A DNA stretch of 64,000 nucleotides from Eupeodes corollae (lineage: Eukaryota > Arthropoda > Insecta > Diptera > Syrphidae), in the NCBI RefSeq assembly GCF_945859685.1, contig NC_079149.1:26757118-26821117 (forward strand), in the 5' to 3' direction. Below the pieces are notes generated by a model, which saw nothing but the letters and a program-made list of their open reading frames with translations, searched no databases and was not told where the DNA came from. The first letter of the stretch is position 1. Each line of letters opens with the position of its first letter. Of the stretch, positions 62,101 to 64,000 are shown piece after piece. Both the position numbers and the translations under genes were made by a program.

Positions 62101-63708
62101 GTTGTCTCCATGGAATCGAAGGTAGCTTGGTTTAGTATAGTCGAATAGTAAGGAAGGCGATGTTTTTACAGGAGTTTCATAATATACAAATTATACCACC
62201 CACCCTATCTTCCTTCTATTCAAAACACATAGGTACTCGTATATACAACCCCTTATAGAAAAGTGGAAAACATTTTTGAGGTGTGAAATTGGAAGTTGTG
62301 TATATGGCGTAACAACTTTTACCCTTCGTCCTGATTTGGAATAAAATAAGAAACAATGTGTTCTTTTTTTTCTGTTATGTTGTTTTCCCAGAAAAATATC
62401 CCTACATGAACCATTTTCAATTTGAAAAATCATCCCCCAACGGGGGTTGGTTTGCTGTGCCAAACCATCAGAGAGAAAGAGTGTGGGCGAAAGAGCTCTC
62501 TATAAACTTTTTTGAATGTCGGCGAAAAAACTAATTAAAATCCGATGTTTATTTTTGTTTATTTTTCCCTCACCACCTTCCCCATGCACCACCACTTACA
62601 CATATTAGGAACATCGGTTTTAATATCTTTTTTCTATTTTATTTTTAATTTCATTTCTTTTCTTCTATTTTATGCCTAGATACGAAATCACTTATACACC
62701 ATCGAAGTATATTGAAACGTCAGAGGGTGGCTTGGTCCTGATATCGATAAACGAGGGCGACAGCGGTCGTTATGACAGTTATTTGGATGGCACGCTCCTT
62801 TGCAGCTATAGCGTGAATGTCGATGCGCACAGGTGAGTTTTTTGAATATCCTGTTTTCGAGCTTCTTTTTTTTGTTGCTTGTTTTTTGAATTCTTATCCA
62901 CATACACATCTAGGATGGAGATATCCTTTTTTTTTGTTGTGAATATGTGAAGTCCTTCTCTATTTTTCGTACATATATATTTTTTAGGGTATAGACAAAC
63001 TTTTTTGGCAGTTTTCCTATGGGTTTTCCAGCTTGGGCAATTGAGATAATTTGAAAGTTCATTCATTTTGTCACAGTTTTTGATTTTTTTTTTCTTTTTG
63101 TAAATTGTTTTAACTGTAACTTGACTTTTATAGAGATTAGAGGTCGTTAAAGGTAGATATTCAGTGTTAGTTTATTTTCTTTTTTTTTCATTTTAATCCT
63201 AGACCTAGATGGGGTCCTTAAAATTGTCAATTCTCGTTTTTCAATTAAATCGAATGACCATGGTGATTAAATTGATTGCCAGCTCTAACGTTGCGTAAAA
63301 GAGTGCTAGAGCTAGGGCTGTAATTAAATTCCATTTTTCATCTCGTTAGCTGATACATATATATGTTCATATAACCTGAAGAGGACAGGTGTTTTATTAT
63401 ATAGACGAATAATAAATACCTACACATTCTTTTGTTCAATACCAAAATTGTATCAGCTTTCACCTCTGCCATTTCTATATTGATTTTTATTTTATTTCGT
63501 TTTTATTCACAAAAAAAAAAGATTTTGATTTGTTTTATAAATTAAATTTTGTAACTTTAAATTTAAATTGTTTTGTTTCTCTTTGTTTTTTTTTTAAAGG
63601 TGTACACCGCCATCGAAAAAGAATGATTACCAGAAAATTTATTCACATTGGTGCAACGAGTTTGAAAAATACAAGTCCGCGATGAAACAATGGCAAGCGA
63701 CGCAGGAG
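5091..63708 (+). CDS. Sema2b: Semaphorin-2B-like secreted guidance cue (internal and C-terminal part of gene, 12 exons with introns)
   Basis: Class 2 semaphorins are secreted axon-guidance ligands acting through plexin B. Twelve exons join in one frame to 645 complete codons. Numbering from the first complete codon, residues 1 to about 468 are Sema domain, 469-494 are the cysteine-rich PSI domain (CNRRYDSCFRC, YCGWDK), and about 515-610 are an Ig domain with C534, W549 and C599. Possible N-glycosylation sites include NIS, NLT, NST, NCS and NET. No membrane segment is seen, as expected for a secreted class. The wording of the residues (KNDRGGKYMISQNW, REHAVEYINCGKA) fits Sema2b better than Sema2a from memory. 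The start codon and signal peptide lie upstream of 5091 and the stop codon lies downstream of 63708. Coding exons show no damage, so the gene looks functional. Being Sema2a or a merged ortholog is the main alternative. Confidence 0.85.
5179..7980. other. Intron 1, first part, no gene recognised
   Basis: Contains short cgtcgt runs (about 5338-5360 and 5519-5532) and a gatggtgatg run near 5538-5565. Small open frames between 5760 and 6160 look like chance. No RNA gene or element was recognised. Confidence 0.5.
7981..8032 (+). mobile_element. SINE body fragment
   Basis: The 52 bases run gtaattcttgtcatgaaaa ... ttcggattcggc and closely match 59109-59162 inside the complete SINE at 58957-59276. 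The tRNA-like head and the tail are absent here. Confidence 0.65.
8459..10110 (-). mobile_element. Transib/RAG1-like DNA transposase, decayed
   Basis: Reading the reverse strand across frameshifts gives blocks in the order expected for Transib transposases: VEESTGVKLWKNLRFSPTMF then RPINFMFIKEC (about 9480-9370), a zinc-binding CFLCGATSKEIN (about 9290-9255), FGLCTLHSRIKYFECLLHIA (about 9205-9145), TNDSNTTRRFF (about 9010-8975), HKLLIHGPDIMPCFEIPIG, LLSEEALEA (about 8795-8710) and a C-terminal DSLISSLRKN (about 8620). These Transib proteins are the relatives of the RAG1 core. At least six frame breaks or stops make it a pseudogene. Terminal repeats were not found. Assignment rests on remembered family motifs. 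Confidence 0.68.
10111..10583. other. Intron 1 spacer, nothing recognised
   Basis: AT-rich sequence between the Transib-like relic and the SINE head. It may contain an end of the Transib-like element, but no terminal repeat could be matched. Confidence 0.4.
10584..10614 (+). mobile_element. SINE head fragment (tRNA A-box part only)
   Basis: The stretch gtacccgtggcgtaatggtt agtgcgtagg matches the tRNA-like head of the SINE at 58957-59276 and of the copy at 41856-42079. Similarity ends abruptly after the A-box and no B-box follows. Confidence 0.55.
10740..12520 (+). mobile_element. I-like non-LTR retrotransposon remnant (linker and reverse transcriptase)
   Basis: Three longer open stretches (10739-11299, 11320-11673, 11658-11876) join across stops. 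The first holds the linker between endonuclease and RT (MRWPRFTNALVRELR, ALRRHKSGLLTRLKNLYRR). The rest carries RT motifs: KKSAGGDGISNVVQRHLP (about 11748-11803), VVHPLPKKGKNNSNP (about 11885-11929), QNNNAQVPFWLIWKKPLTP (the FDxEKAFD region, shifted), and AITYADDVIAYR (about 12366-12401). The endonuclease is missing. Several stops and frameshifts are present. The clade is uncertain; I-like is the best guess. Confidence 0.75.
12521..13045. other. Intron 1, last part
   Basis: AT-rich sequence ending in the acceptor at 13043-13045. Nothing else is recognised. Confidence 0.45.
13046..13097 (+). CDS. Sema2b: Sema2b exon 2 of window
   Basis: A 52-bp exon between CAACAG and GTAAGT. It completes the Met codon and reads DRVFRLNLQNISQSICE, a conserved semaphorin segment with an NIS glycosylation motif. 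The preceding intron is 7.9 kb and the next is 25.9 kb. The exon is too short to find except by frame and homology. Confidence 0.85.
13098..16359. other. Intron 2, first part; low-complexity sequence
   Basis: Contains an A-rich block at 13948-14010, a ccaaccgaac pentamer-type run at 14056-14092, and from about 15528 short A-rich phrases with aatcc and aaaccc. Open frames between 13528 and 14170 on both strands are compositional. At about 15750 the phrase type changes to ttttgg on the same strand. No gene recognised. Confidence 0.5.
16360..16374 (+). repeat. Target-site duplication, left copy
   Basis: The sequence ctattgtttttgtct is repeated exactly at 18591-18605 on the other side of the retroelement. 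Length is typical of non-LTR insertion. Confidence 0.88.
16375..18590 (+). mobile_element. 5'-truncated RNase H-bearing non-LTR retrotransposon (I/LOA-like) with perfect target duplication
   Basis: A 15-bp direct repeat, ctattgtttttgtct, flanks it at 16360-16374 and 18591-18605. It starts inside the RT (FIPKAGKPSHVNPKDLRPIS) and continues with AFLDIEGAFNNVSYQ and RGTPQGGVVSPLLWN. The catalytic YADD box is missing because sequence is deleted near 16900. An open frame at 17102-17965 holds the thumb (YLGLILDKKLNWK upstream) and RNase H (VHFYTDGSKTDHGVGSSIFS, E in FQAEVMAIKKAL, altered D in FSESQAALKS). Further on is a C-terminal cysteine motif (CMDEEEEETVQHLLCTCPAL). The 3' end is aacctaacctaac. 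Several stops: inactive. Confidence 0.88.
18591..18605 (+). repeat. Target-site duplication, right copy
   Basis: Exact copy of 16360-16374, directly after the element's terminal aacctaacctaac. Confidence 0.88.
18606..19345. repeat. Degenerate ttttgga-type low-complexity block
   Basis: Irregular phrases such as gattttggg, aattttgg and gaatttc recur without a fixed period. Comparable sequence lies at 15760-16330 and 22100-23030, so the retroelement at 16375-18590 sits within it. Confidence 0.45.
19346..20880 (+). mobile_element. Jockey-like non-LTR retrotransposon remnant (endonuclease to mid reverse transcriptase)
   Basis: At 19400-19535 an endonuclease start is readable (ILTETNTFLDTELYDSNYQV, YRRYSHGLNDISTVGGGLLL). 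The linker follows with YNHGPDSVPS (20353-20391), equivalent to the GPDGIP motif before the RT. Broken RT pieces then appear: QHGFVRNKSTVTHLF, FTVLSTAFDKLWYKTF and, at the end, a damaged VPQGSH box near 20845-20867. Similarity stops where the unnamed repeat begins at 20881. Many stops: inactive. Confidence 0.7.
20881..22075 (+). repeat. Unnamed dispersed repeat, copy A (head module plus 172-bp tandem units)
   Basis: A head of about 370 bases (20881-21250) includes a gtgcgtgcgtgtgtaggtac run and a CG-rich stretch near 21015-21035. It closely matches the reverse complement of 60950-61280. Then come about three to four diverged units. The marker cgaattgacagttttttt recurs at 21425, 21597 and 21769, giving a period of 172. 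The 3' end (22032-22066) has a small hairpin, tgggtcgcatccca, and matches the reverse complement of 41697-41730. No coding frame or family was recognised; it could be a non-autonomous DNA element or a satellite-bearing one. Confidence 0.75.
21330..21900 (+). repeat. Tandem units of 172 bp inside repeat copy A
   Basis: Each unit contains cgaattgacagttttttt, then an A-rich stretch, agttggtaaaa, gattttcgactcaaa and a tataagaaatatt phrase. The marker phrase is spaced exactly 172 and 172 bases over three units. Flanking partial units are more diverged. Confidence 0.8.
22076..25600. other. Intron 2, middle part, no gene recognised
   Basis: Up to about 23030 it is degenerate ttttgga-type sequence. 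The remainder is ordinary AT-rich intron with a few short runs (cacacacaca near 23740, a gtggtggtg run near 24705, gtcgtcgtcgta near 24451). Open frames between 23900 and 25445 match no family known to me. Confidence 0.5.
25639..27054 (+). pseudogene. Processed pseudogene (retrocopy) of an alpha-tubulin
   Basis: Intronless copy opening with MRECISIHVGQGGVQIGN at 25639. An internal deletion with frameshift occurs near 25760-25780, removing about a dozen codons after DKT. A second frame (YVPRAVFFDLEP to APQVSAAVVEP) holds the GTP-binding motif GGGTGSG, which is intact. A TAA replaces the conserved Tyr codon at 26150. Another frameshift falls near 26465, and stops follow near 26615, 26660 and 26756. 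The acidic tail GEGEGAEE is kept, but the terminal Tyr is lost to TAA at 26942. AATAAA at 27018 and an 11-base A run at 27044-27054 mark the 3' end of a reverse-transcribed mRNA. Confidence 0.95.
27018..27054 (+). terminator. Fossil polyadenylation signal and poly(A) tract of the tubulin retrocopy
   Basis: AATAAA at 27018-27023 lies 21 bases before an A11 run. Together they mark the 3' end of the source mRNA, not an active site here. Confidence 0.8.
27055..28285. other. Intron 2 spacer, no family recognised
   Basis: Several short open frames on both strands (for example 27837-28163) match nothing I know. A small ccctgcaacccctcaggg stretch near 27905-27922 is the least AT-rich part. Confidence 0.4.
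28286..29780 (-). mobile_element. Non-LTR retrotransposon remnant, Jockey/CR1-group-like (end of endonuclease to RT)
   Basis: On the reverse strand the order is GDLTIDVLDE (endonuclease, about 29728-29700), RPIYKGGKK then RPI (about 29290-29240), VLVLFIDFSKAFDTL (about 29055-29010), YGVPQGSKLGP (about 28870-28840), YADDIAIMVK (about 28803-28775) and WCHDHELVNNATRTKVM (about 28715-28665). The C-terminal part continues to about 28297. The catalytic YADD is intact, but stops and frameshifts break the protein. This is the best preserved catalytic box among the minus-strand retroelements. Confidence 0.8.
30046..30303 (-). mobile_element. Tc1/mariner-like (Tc3-like) transposase fragment, middle part
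   Basis: The reverse strand reads QLLQELKPNDIPQSLIFVEL and DAYVNKKTAVFGIKSSQKHC. These correspond to the region before and around the second catalytic Asp in Tc3-like mariner transposases, where the usual form is like a VNKQNCRIW string. Short and degenerate, but the same family is seen at 33530, 45345 and 55860. Confidence 0.6.
30480..30840 (-). mobile_element. Possible LTR-retrotransposon integrase remnant
   Basis: Broken reverse-strand frames give IQCLTCVKCSNDSYP and GLITIIDRYSNKSHIL, which vaguely resemble the zinc-binding end and the first catalytic Asp region of LTR-retrotransposon integrases. Only two short blocks support this, so chance similarity is possible. Confidence 0.28.
30841..33500. 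other. Intron 2, later part, no gene recognised
   Basis: AT-rich sequence. A cgtagctcgtcgctcgtcg run lies near 31751-31770 and long T-rich stretches near 32580-32660. Small open frames here look like chance. Confidence 0.45.
33530..34170 (-). mobile_element. Tc1/mariner-like (Tc3-like) transposase fragment, N-terminal to catalytic region
   Basis: The reverse strand gives, in order across frameshifts, SSTFGGLLNNQPTPVRSSNA, RSAENISAARQSVQQNS (helix-turn-helix linker), RHLFADWASNR, FGEVYFRMNFCVNKQNYRIL and DDTNPHEVHY. The CVNKQNYRI block is a strong match to Tc3-like transposases. Stops and frame changes make it inactive. No terminal repeats were identified. Confidence 0.72.
34385..35850 (+). 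mobile_element. Non-LTR retrotransposon remnant (RT to C-terminal zinc finger), clade unresolved
   Basis: Reads DFQAGFRQNHSTIDQIFILR (34420-34480), FNVDFKAAFDSIDRRSLF (34524-34580) with catalytic Asp, GVNQGCVVSTLLFILFLDDL (34706-34765) and a damaged MYDDD box near 34785. A long open frame at 35224-35658 carries the thumb and C-terminal region (LLLKTGLLPLFTATLKLH). A CxxC motif (CNSGSREDVFHFIAIC) follows at about 35690-35740. Ends near 35850 before an A-rich stretch. Confidence 0.75.
36261..36354 (+). repeat. 47-bp tandem duplication
   Basis: The unit starting ggctttatataactgaagat occurs at 36261-36307 and again at 36308-36354 with a single base difference (gta to gga). Confidence 0.9.
36390..36465 (+). 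mobile_element. 3' end relic of the RNase H retroelement family
   Basis: Shares caatgggcc, ggcctaagtgtgt, cagccact and aacctt phrases in the same order with the 3' ends at 18515-18590 and, inverted, at 60288-60345. No coding part is readable upstream with confidence. Confidence 0.5.
36640..37990 (+). mobile_element. Jockey-like non-LTR retrotransposon remnant (reverse transcriptase)
   Basis: Broken at the front, then open frames: LFQHGFIAGRFTPTNLSIF (36860-36920), IDVIYTDFAKAFERVSH (36955-37005) with catalytic Asp, LGVPQGSHFGPVLFLVFIND (37141-37200), TLLFADDLKFFRC (37230-37266) with an intact FADD box, KKDLGVLFDSKRNFSKHI (37447-37500), and LEYCCVIWNPYYNINSNGIE (37620-37680). The endonuclease is absent. 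This looks like the best preserved RT of the Jockey-like group here, though with several stops. Confidence 0.83.
37991..38968. other. Intron 2, last part
   Basis: AT-rich sequence leading to the exon 3 acceptor. A chance open frame overlaps exon 3. Nothing else recognised. Confidence 0.5.
38969..39037 (+). CDS. Sema2b: Sema2b exon 3 of window
   Basis: Bordered by TATAG and GTAAGT; 23 codons in phase 0 on both sides. It reads KDVIILKPTGSDILSC then VSRGKRE, matching the semaphorin-2 stretch that follows the NIS motif. It rejoins the frame after the 26-kb intron. Confidence 0.85.
39272..39379 (+). CDS. Sema2b: Sema2b exon 4 of window
   Basis: Bordered by TTGACAG and GTAAGT; 36 codons, phase 0 at both ends. 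It contains NFECQNHIRVIQ and the highly conserved YICGTNAHNPKDYVIY of the Sema domain. Confidence 0.92.
39495..39632 (+). CDS. Sema2b: Sema2b exon 5 of window
   Basis: Bordered by CTTTAG and GTAAGT; 46 codons, phase 0. It reads ANLTHLPRSEYVPGIGLGIG, then KCPYDPLDNSTAVYVEKGNP. Contains NLT and NST glycosylation motifs and a conserved Sema-domain cysteine. Confidence 0.93.
39633..40006. other. Intron 5
   Basis: Short intron of 374 bases between exons 5 and 6. No element recognised. Confidence 0.75.
40007..40139 (+). CDS. Sema2b: Sema2b exon 6 of window
   Basis: Bordered by TTTTAG and GTAAGT; 44 codons plus one base. It reads YSGTNAEFTKADSVIFRSDL, then YNLTSGRKEHNFKRTLKYDS. The semaphorin motif SGTNAEF is intact. 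The final base starts the Lys codon completed at 46227. Confidence 0.93.
40140..41690. other. Intron 6, first part; microsatellites
   Basis: Holds a cctcctcctcct run (about 40158-40170), a tgaatgaatgaatgaatg run (40195-40214), an acacacacac run (40748-40760) and a catacatacataca run (41044-41059). No gene recognised. Confidence 0.55.
41697..41730 (-). repeat. Isolated 3' end of the unnamed repeat
   Basis: The reverse complement reads ggaagttatcaaagtgggtt gcatcccagcctcc and matches 22032-22066, the end of repeat copy A, with a few changes. Body and head of the repeat are not seen here. Confidence 0.6.
41856..42079 (-). mobile_element. tRNA-derived SINE, diverged copy
   Basis: The reverse strand begins agtacccgaggcgtagagat (A-box region), then ggactgtcatgc and a B-box gggttcaatcc. 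It continues with attcttgttatgaaaaatta and gacaaaattactcgcacaaa, all in the same order as the complete SINE at 58957-59276. Similarity ends near aggaatggtt. Confidence 0.8.
42240..42440 (+). repeat. Left flank repeat sharing cttacgtaacattttt with 45770-45960
   Basis: Shares cttacgtaacattttt and, further on, atagttttacataatt with a following aggt and aagaat phrase with the right-hand block near 45780-45935. The RTE-like element and a mariner relic lie between the two blocks. Confidence 0.5.
42950..45343 (+). mobile_element. RTE-like non-LTR retrotransposon (endonuclease plus RT), decayed
   Basis: Starts with an apurinic-type endonuclease block, ELWVCTWNVRSLNRTPAAEE, then CKADITAIQEVRWDG (43009-43135). 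The middle of the endonuclease is deleted or scrambled. RT follows: SNQAAGADGIAAELFKAAAD (43950-44010), IVCPIYKKGDPLNCANYSLL (44082-44142), YQCGFRPGKSTIDQIFTLRQ (44218-44278), LFIDFEAAYDSIYREELY (44321-44373), and NADDIDIIGRSKRN (44610-44650) in place of YADD. The C-terminal part reads YGAEAWTLSKKDESVLGCFE (44953-45010). Several stops exist. No RNase H is seen, which fits RTE. Confidence 0.8.
45345..45690 (-). mobile_element. Tc1/mariner-like (Tc3-like) transposase fragment, C-terminal part
   Basis: Reverse-strand frames give HLWTSFFGVILKDNLKAKG (the block that normally reads like TPLDFFLWGYLK) and SVIENLDHRMEVCQRACGGH then LADILVYA near 45455-45360, a typical Tc3-like C-terminus. It directly abuts the end of the RTE-like element at 45343. 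Confidence 0.72.
45778..45870 (+). repeat. 21-bp tandem repeat with cacttacgta core
   Basis: The unit acattttttgtcacttacgta occurs about three times from 45778, with a first less regular unit and a diverged fourth (ttataaatgta). The left-hand block at 42300-42335 has one unit only. Confidence 0.75.
46227..46583 (+). CDS. Sema2b: Sema2b exon 7 of window (largest Sema-domain exon)
   Basis: Bordered by TTTACAG and GTAAGT; 118 codons plus split codons. It includes NFVGAFDVGEYVYFFFREHA, VEYINCGKAIYSRIARVC, KNDRGGKYMISQNWATYLKA and FPFYFNEIQSVYKM. The KNDRGGKYMISQNW string is the main reason for preferring Sema2b to Sema2a. Confidence 0.95.
46584..49160. other. Intron 7, first part, no gene recognised
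   Basis: Contains a cagcagcaaaagcagcaaca run near 47597-47620. Open frames between 46600 and 48105 on both strands show no family signal. A block at 48870-49080 with gtttctttgtttgtgtgttt may be part of an unknown dispersed repeat. Confidence 0.5.
49165..51459 (-). mobile_element. piggyBac-like DNA transposon, decayed but with both ends
   Basis: TTAA flanks both sides (49161-49164 and 51460-51463). The ends share cccat and 10 of the first 14 positions as inverted repeats. The reverse-strand transposase runs from an N-terminal acidic region (MDFRSISTKILYGKRFFNFD, 51033) through a middle part with IYFDNFFISYSLMKILKEKK and IRATGTALDIRLKKCPLPSN (50035-49905) to LLFVKWKDNSIVTIATNYDQ (49845-49790) and SYSIKIRIKKWWWNLFTAMI (49680-49630). 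Frameshifts lie between blocks, so it is inactive. Length 2.3 kb matches a full piggyBac. Confidence 0.88.
51640..52018 (+). mobile_element. Helitron remnant (helicase C-terminus and 3' end)
   Basis: The open frame at 51649-51837 ends in QCPIKVIFVMIISKVYGQTL, the last helicase motif of PIF1-type helicases as found in Helitrons. The next frame reads LNLEKPCF, a string common after it. At 51993-52018 the sequence gcaaagctgcgggtttcagct resembles Helitron 3' ends. The usual CTAG end is changed to cttg, and the rest of the element is absent. Confidence 0.62.
52019..53246. other. Intron 7, last part
   Basis: AT-rich; an 83-codon open frame at 52308-52559 matches nothing I know. Strongly C- and A-rich stretch at 52980-53170 leads to the exon 8 acceptor. 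Confidence 0.45.
53247..53475 (+). CDS. Sema2b: Sema2b exon 8 of window
   Basis: Bordered by TTTTGCAG and GTAAGT; begins in phase 1 and ends in phase 2. It reads GKFKEQATSNSAWLPVLNSK, then PDPRPGTCINDTSALPDSVL and HPLMDKAV. RPGTC is the near-universal Sema-domain motif. Confidence 0.94.
53764..54100 (+). CDS. Sema2b: Sema2b exon 9 of window (end of Sema domain and PSI)
   Basis: Follows TTAAAG and ends before GTGCGT, the only non-GTRAGT donor among these exons. It carries the last Sema blades (DLSQKTGSLYIATAHSVKQI) and the PSI domain with cysteines in CNRRYDSCFRC, PYCGWD and GACRPY. Length is 112 codons plus one base. Confidence 0.94.
54315..54478 (+). CDS. Sema2b: Sema2b exon 10 of window (Ig domain, first half)
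   Basis: Bordered by CTGCAG and GTAAGT. It reads DVGNETSGICDTSVLKKRI, then LHLSCFVRLPEVL and IRWYHHSTEKG. It gives the first Ig cysteine and the core tryptophan. Confidence 0.93.
54479..55418. other. Intron 10, first part, no gene recognised
   Basis: AT-rich sequence after exon 10. Short open frames have no recognised family. Confidence 0.5.
55419..55780 (+). mobile_element. Second piggyBac-like transposase fragment
   Basis: Forward frames give MDYNKIKSRADVFDQMLSIY then RWPMVVFYNLFDVADILPC (55574-55710). This is the GVDxxDQM and RRWPxxxFxNxxD region near the end of piggyBac transposases. Orientation is opposite to the element at 49165-51459 and it matches a different part, so it is not a continuation. 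Confidence 0.68.
55860..56055 (-). mobile_element. Tc1/mariner-like (Tc3-like) transposase fragment, catalytic region
   Basis: Reverse-strand frames read SVNGDRYDILNEFLVMK (56055-56005) then NVWFQQDGATWHTVEAIIDI (55985-55925). WFQQDGA is the conserved second Asp block of mariner-type transposases. The fragment touches a piggyBac fragment on one side and a Jockey-like relic on the other. Confidence 0.75.
56056..57250 (-). mobile_element. Jockey-like non-LTR retrotransposon remnant (end of endonuclease to RT start)
   Basis: A reverse-strand open frame at 56397-57032 (211 codons) spans the linker (KKSRSTNFNHNWYTKELRLL, then LRNKRNKAWKTLK) and ends in CSAGPDGISP, the block before the RT. Upstream, frames read LKNGILDLVFSSDAISNLVL and NIDKYHSPLDIF (endonuclease end). 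Downstream is FLTPIFKKGNKSDINNYKAI (56315-56256) and a broken QHCFVRKN block. The rest of the RT is replaced by a mariner fragment. A 211-codon open stretch suggests moderate age. Confidence 0.82.
57683..57693 (+). repeat. Target-site duplication, left copy (11 bp)
   Basis: aatcagtcaat is exactly repeated at 58864-58874 across the RNase H retroelement. Confidence 0.75.
57694..58863 (-). mobile_element. 5'-truncated RNase H retroelement (I/LOA-like) with target duplication
   Basis: An 11-bp direct repeat, aatcagtcaat, flanks it at 57683-57693 and 58864-58874. The reverse-strand open frame 57872-58726 (284 codons) has an RNase H with TTIFTDGLKMECGVGSGIFS, FQAGLLAVREA, AAIFTDSQAAVKA and WVPGHSGIVGNERDDELARQ. 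A cysteine motif (CRSCIDQRESETIIHFLCKC) follows. In the second RNase H block Gly replaces the usual Glu (FQAE to FQAG). The 3' end on this strand is tacctacctacctataa. Truncation leaves only the C-terminal part of ORF2. Confidence 0.87.
58864..58874 (+). repeat. Target-site duplication, right copy (11 bp)
   Basis: Exact copy of 57683-57693 at the truncated 5' end of the minus-strand element. Confidence 0.75.
58944..58956 (+). repeat. SINE target-site duplication, left copy
   Basis: tattttcattata, identical to 59277-59289. Confidence 0.88.
58957..59276 (+). mobile_element. Complete tRNA-derived SINE with perfect target duplication
   Basis: The head contains an A-box (gtggcatgatggttagtgcg, 58976-58995), an anticodon-like gactgtcatgc (59000-59010) and a B-box ggttcaatccc (59021-59031). 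The arrangement and GTC anticodon position suggest origin from tRNA-Asp. A body of about 250 bases follows (attagctgttcggattcggc, ctaggccctggttcacaacg). It ends in agtatagtag rather than poly(A). A 13-bp direct repeat, tattttcattata, flanks it at 58944-58956 and 59277-59289. Intact A and B boxes mean it could be read by RNA polymerase III. Confidence 0.88.
59277..59289 (+). repeat. SINE target-site duplication, right copy
   Basis: tattttcattata, identical to 58944-58956, directly after the SINE tail. Confidence 0.88.
59290..59799. other. Intron 10 spacer, nothing recognised
   Basis: AT-rich sequence between the SINE and repeat copy B. No coding signal. Confidence 0.45.
59800..61280 (-). repeat. 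Unnamed dispersed repeat, copy B, interrupted by a retroelement
   Basis: On the reverse strand it begins cataggaagttattgtaat at 61280, as copy A does at 20881, and shows the same head (61280-60950) with tgtgcgtg, ttatacagataat and tctaaagaaaatt phrases. The tandem part (60285-59800) keeps cgaattaacagttttttt and gattttcgactcaaatatc. Between head and tail lies an inserted retroelement fragment at 60288-60930. The 3' hairpin end of copy A is not found here. Confidence 0.75.
60288..60930 (-). mobile_element. 5'-truncated RNase H retroelement nested in repeat copy B
   Basis: Reverse-strand frames read FNIKLCWVLGHRDILGNC (end of RNase H, about 60880-60826) and then an open frame 60366-60632 with VITGHCLIGKHATRQGVFSN, DFCRSCLNEEEEETTLHLLC and TCPALVRKRKNY. 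The 3' end caatgggccattaaactggc and tcctaacctaa matches the family of 16375-18590. Insertion lies within the tandem part of copy B and no clean target duplication is visible. Confidence 0.8.
61281..62679. other. Intron 10, last part
   Basis: AT-rich with no recognised gene. Ends with the exon 11 acceptor. Small open frames at 62191-62463 show no family signal. Confidence 0.5.
62680..62832 (+). CDS. Sema2b: Sema2b exon 11 of window (Ig domain, second half)
   Basis: Bordered by GCCTAG and GTGAGT. It reads YEITYTPSKYIETSEGGLVL, then NEGDSGRYDSYLDGTLLCSY, giving the second Ig cysteine. Phase matches exon 10 across an 8.2-kb intron. Confidence 0.93.
62833..63599. other. Intron 11
   Basis: T-rich intron of 767 bases between exons 11 and 12. 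No element recognised. Confidence 0.8.
63600..63708 (+). CDS. Sema2b: Sema2b exon 12 of window (post-Ig, near C-terminus)
   Basis: Follows a polypyrimidine tract with TTAAAG and ends before GTAAGT. It reads CTPPSKKNDYQKIYSHWCNE, then FEKYKSAMKQWQATQE, the conserved region after the Ig domain of class 2 semaphorins. The final C-terminal exon lies beyond the window. Confidence 0.92.
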
Positions 63709-64000
63709 GTAAGTTTTCTGTAGAAAATATTGTCCTTAAATTTTATTTTTCAAAGACTATAAAGGTTTTTCCAATAAGAAGTTTCATTTTGAAATTGAAA
63801 ACGGCGAGAATTTTTTGATAGAATTCAATATTCAATATTGAATTTACACATTTTTGGCTTTATTTCGCTGATAACAATTATACAAGCTCCATTTGAGGTC
63901 TTTAAGGTTTTGAATAGATTGTTGATCGTGTTGACAGTTTGAAACTCAATAAAATCACTAATCTGAATGAAGGTAAAAGGAGCTCTAAAATAAATGTTTA
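63709..64000. other. Start of the following intron
   Basis: Begins with the GTAAGT donor of exon 12 and runs to the window edge. It contains a palindromic gaattcaatattcaatattgaattt phrase near 63821-63845. No exon found. Confidence 0.6.

Overview
The window is AT-rich animal DNA holding one spliced host gene on the + strand and a dense, mostly decayed load of transposable elements in its introns. The joined exons read as a class 2 (secreted) semaphorin and resemble my recollection of Drosophila Sema2b more than Sema2a. With compact exons, long introns and the mix of Jockey-like, RTE-like, piggyBac, Tigger/pogo, Tc1/mariner and Transib-type remains, the source is most likely a higher fly (Diptera, Brachycera) with a larger genome than Drosophila. 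The species cannot be named from sequence alone.

Sema2b layout: twelve coding exons lie between 5091 and 63708. All have AG/GT borders and compatible phases. They join into 645 complete codons without a stop, running from the start of the Sema domain through PSI and Ig domains towards the C-terminus. The signal-peptide exon(s) lie upstream of the window and the last coding exon downstream. Exons 3-6 (38969-40139), 8-10 (53247-54478) and 11-12 (62680-63708) are clustered. The other introns are 6 to 26 kb.

Elements by region: 600-1900 Jockey-like reverse transcriptase remains; 2608-3936 a Tigger/pogo element with inverted repeats and TA flanks; 8459-10110 a decayed Transib/RAG1-like transposase; 10740-12520 an I-like non-LTR element. 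The 26 kb intron (13098-38968) holds a 5'-truncated RNase H-bearing retroelement with a 15-bp target duplication (16375-18590), a Jockey-like relic, an unnamed repeat with a 172-bp internal period (20881-22075), an alpha-tubulin retrocopy (25639-27054), two mariner-like relics and three more non-LTR relics. Intron 6 has a SINE, an RTE-like element and a mariner relic. Intron 7 has a near complete but decayed piggyBac flanked by TTAA (49165-51459) and a Helitron 3' end. Intron 10 has a second piggyBac fragment, mariner and Jockey pieces, an RNase H retroelement with an 11-bp target duplication, a complete tRNA-derived SINE with a perfect 13-bp target duplication, and a second, inverted copy of the unnamed repeat, itself interrupted by a retroelement.

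The strongest candidate for something undescribed is that unnamed repeat: a conserved ~370-bp head followed by ~172-bp tandem units, found twice in opposite orientations (20881-22075 and about 61280-59800), with a third, isolated match to its 3' end near 41697-41730. No second host gene, CRISPR array, operon or functional RNA gene was found. Family names rest on motif recognition by eye; no search was run.
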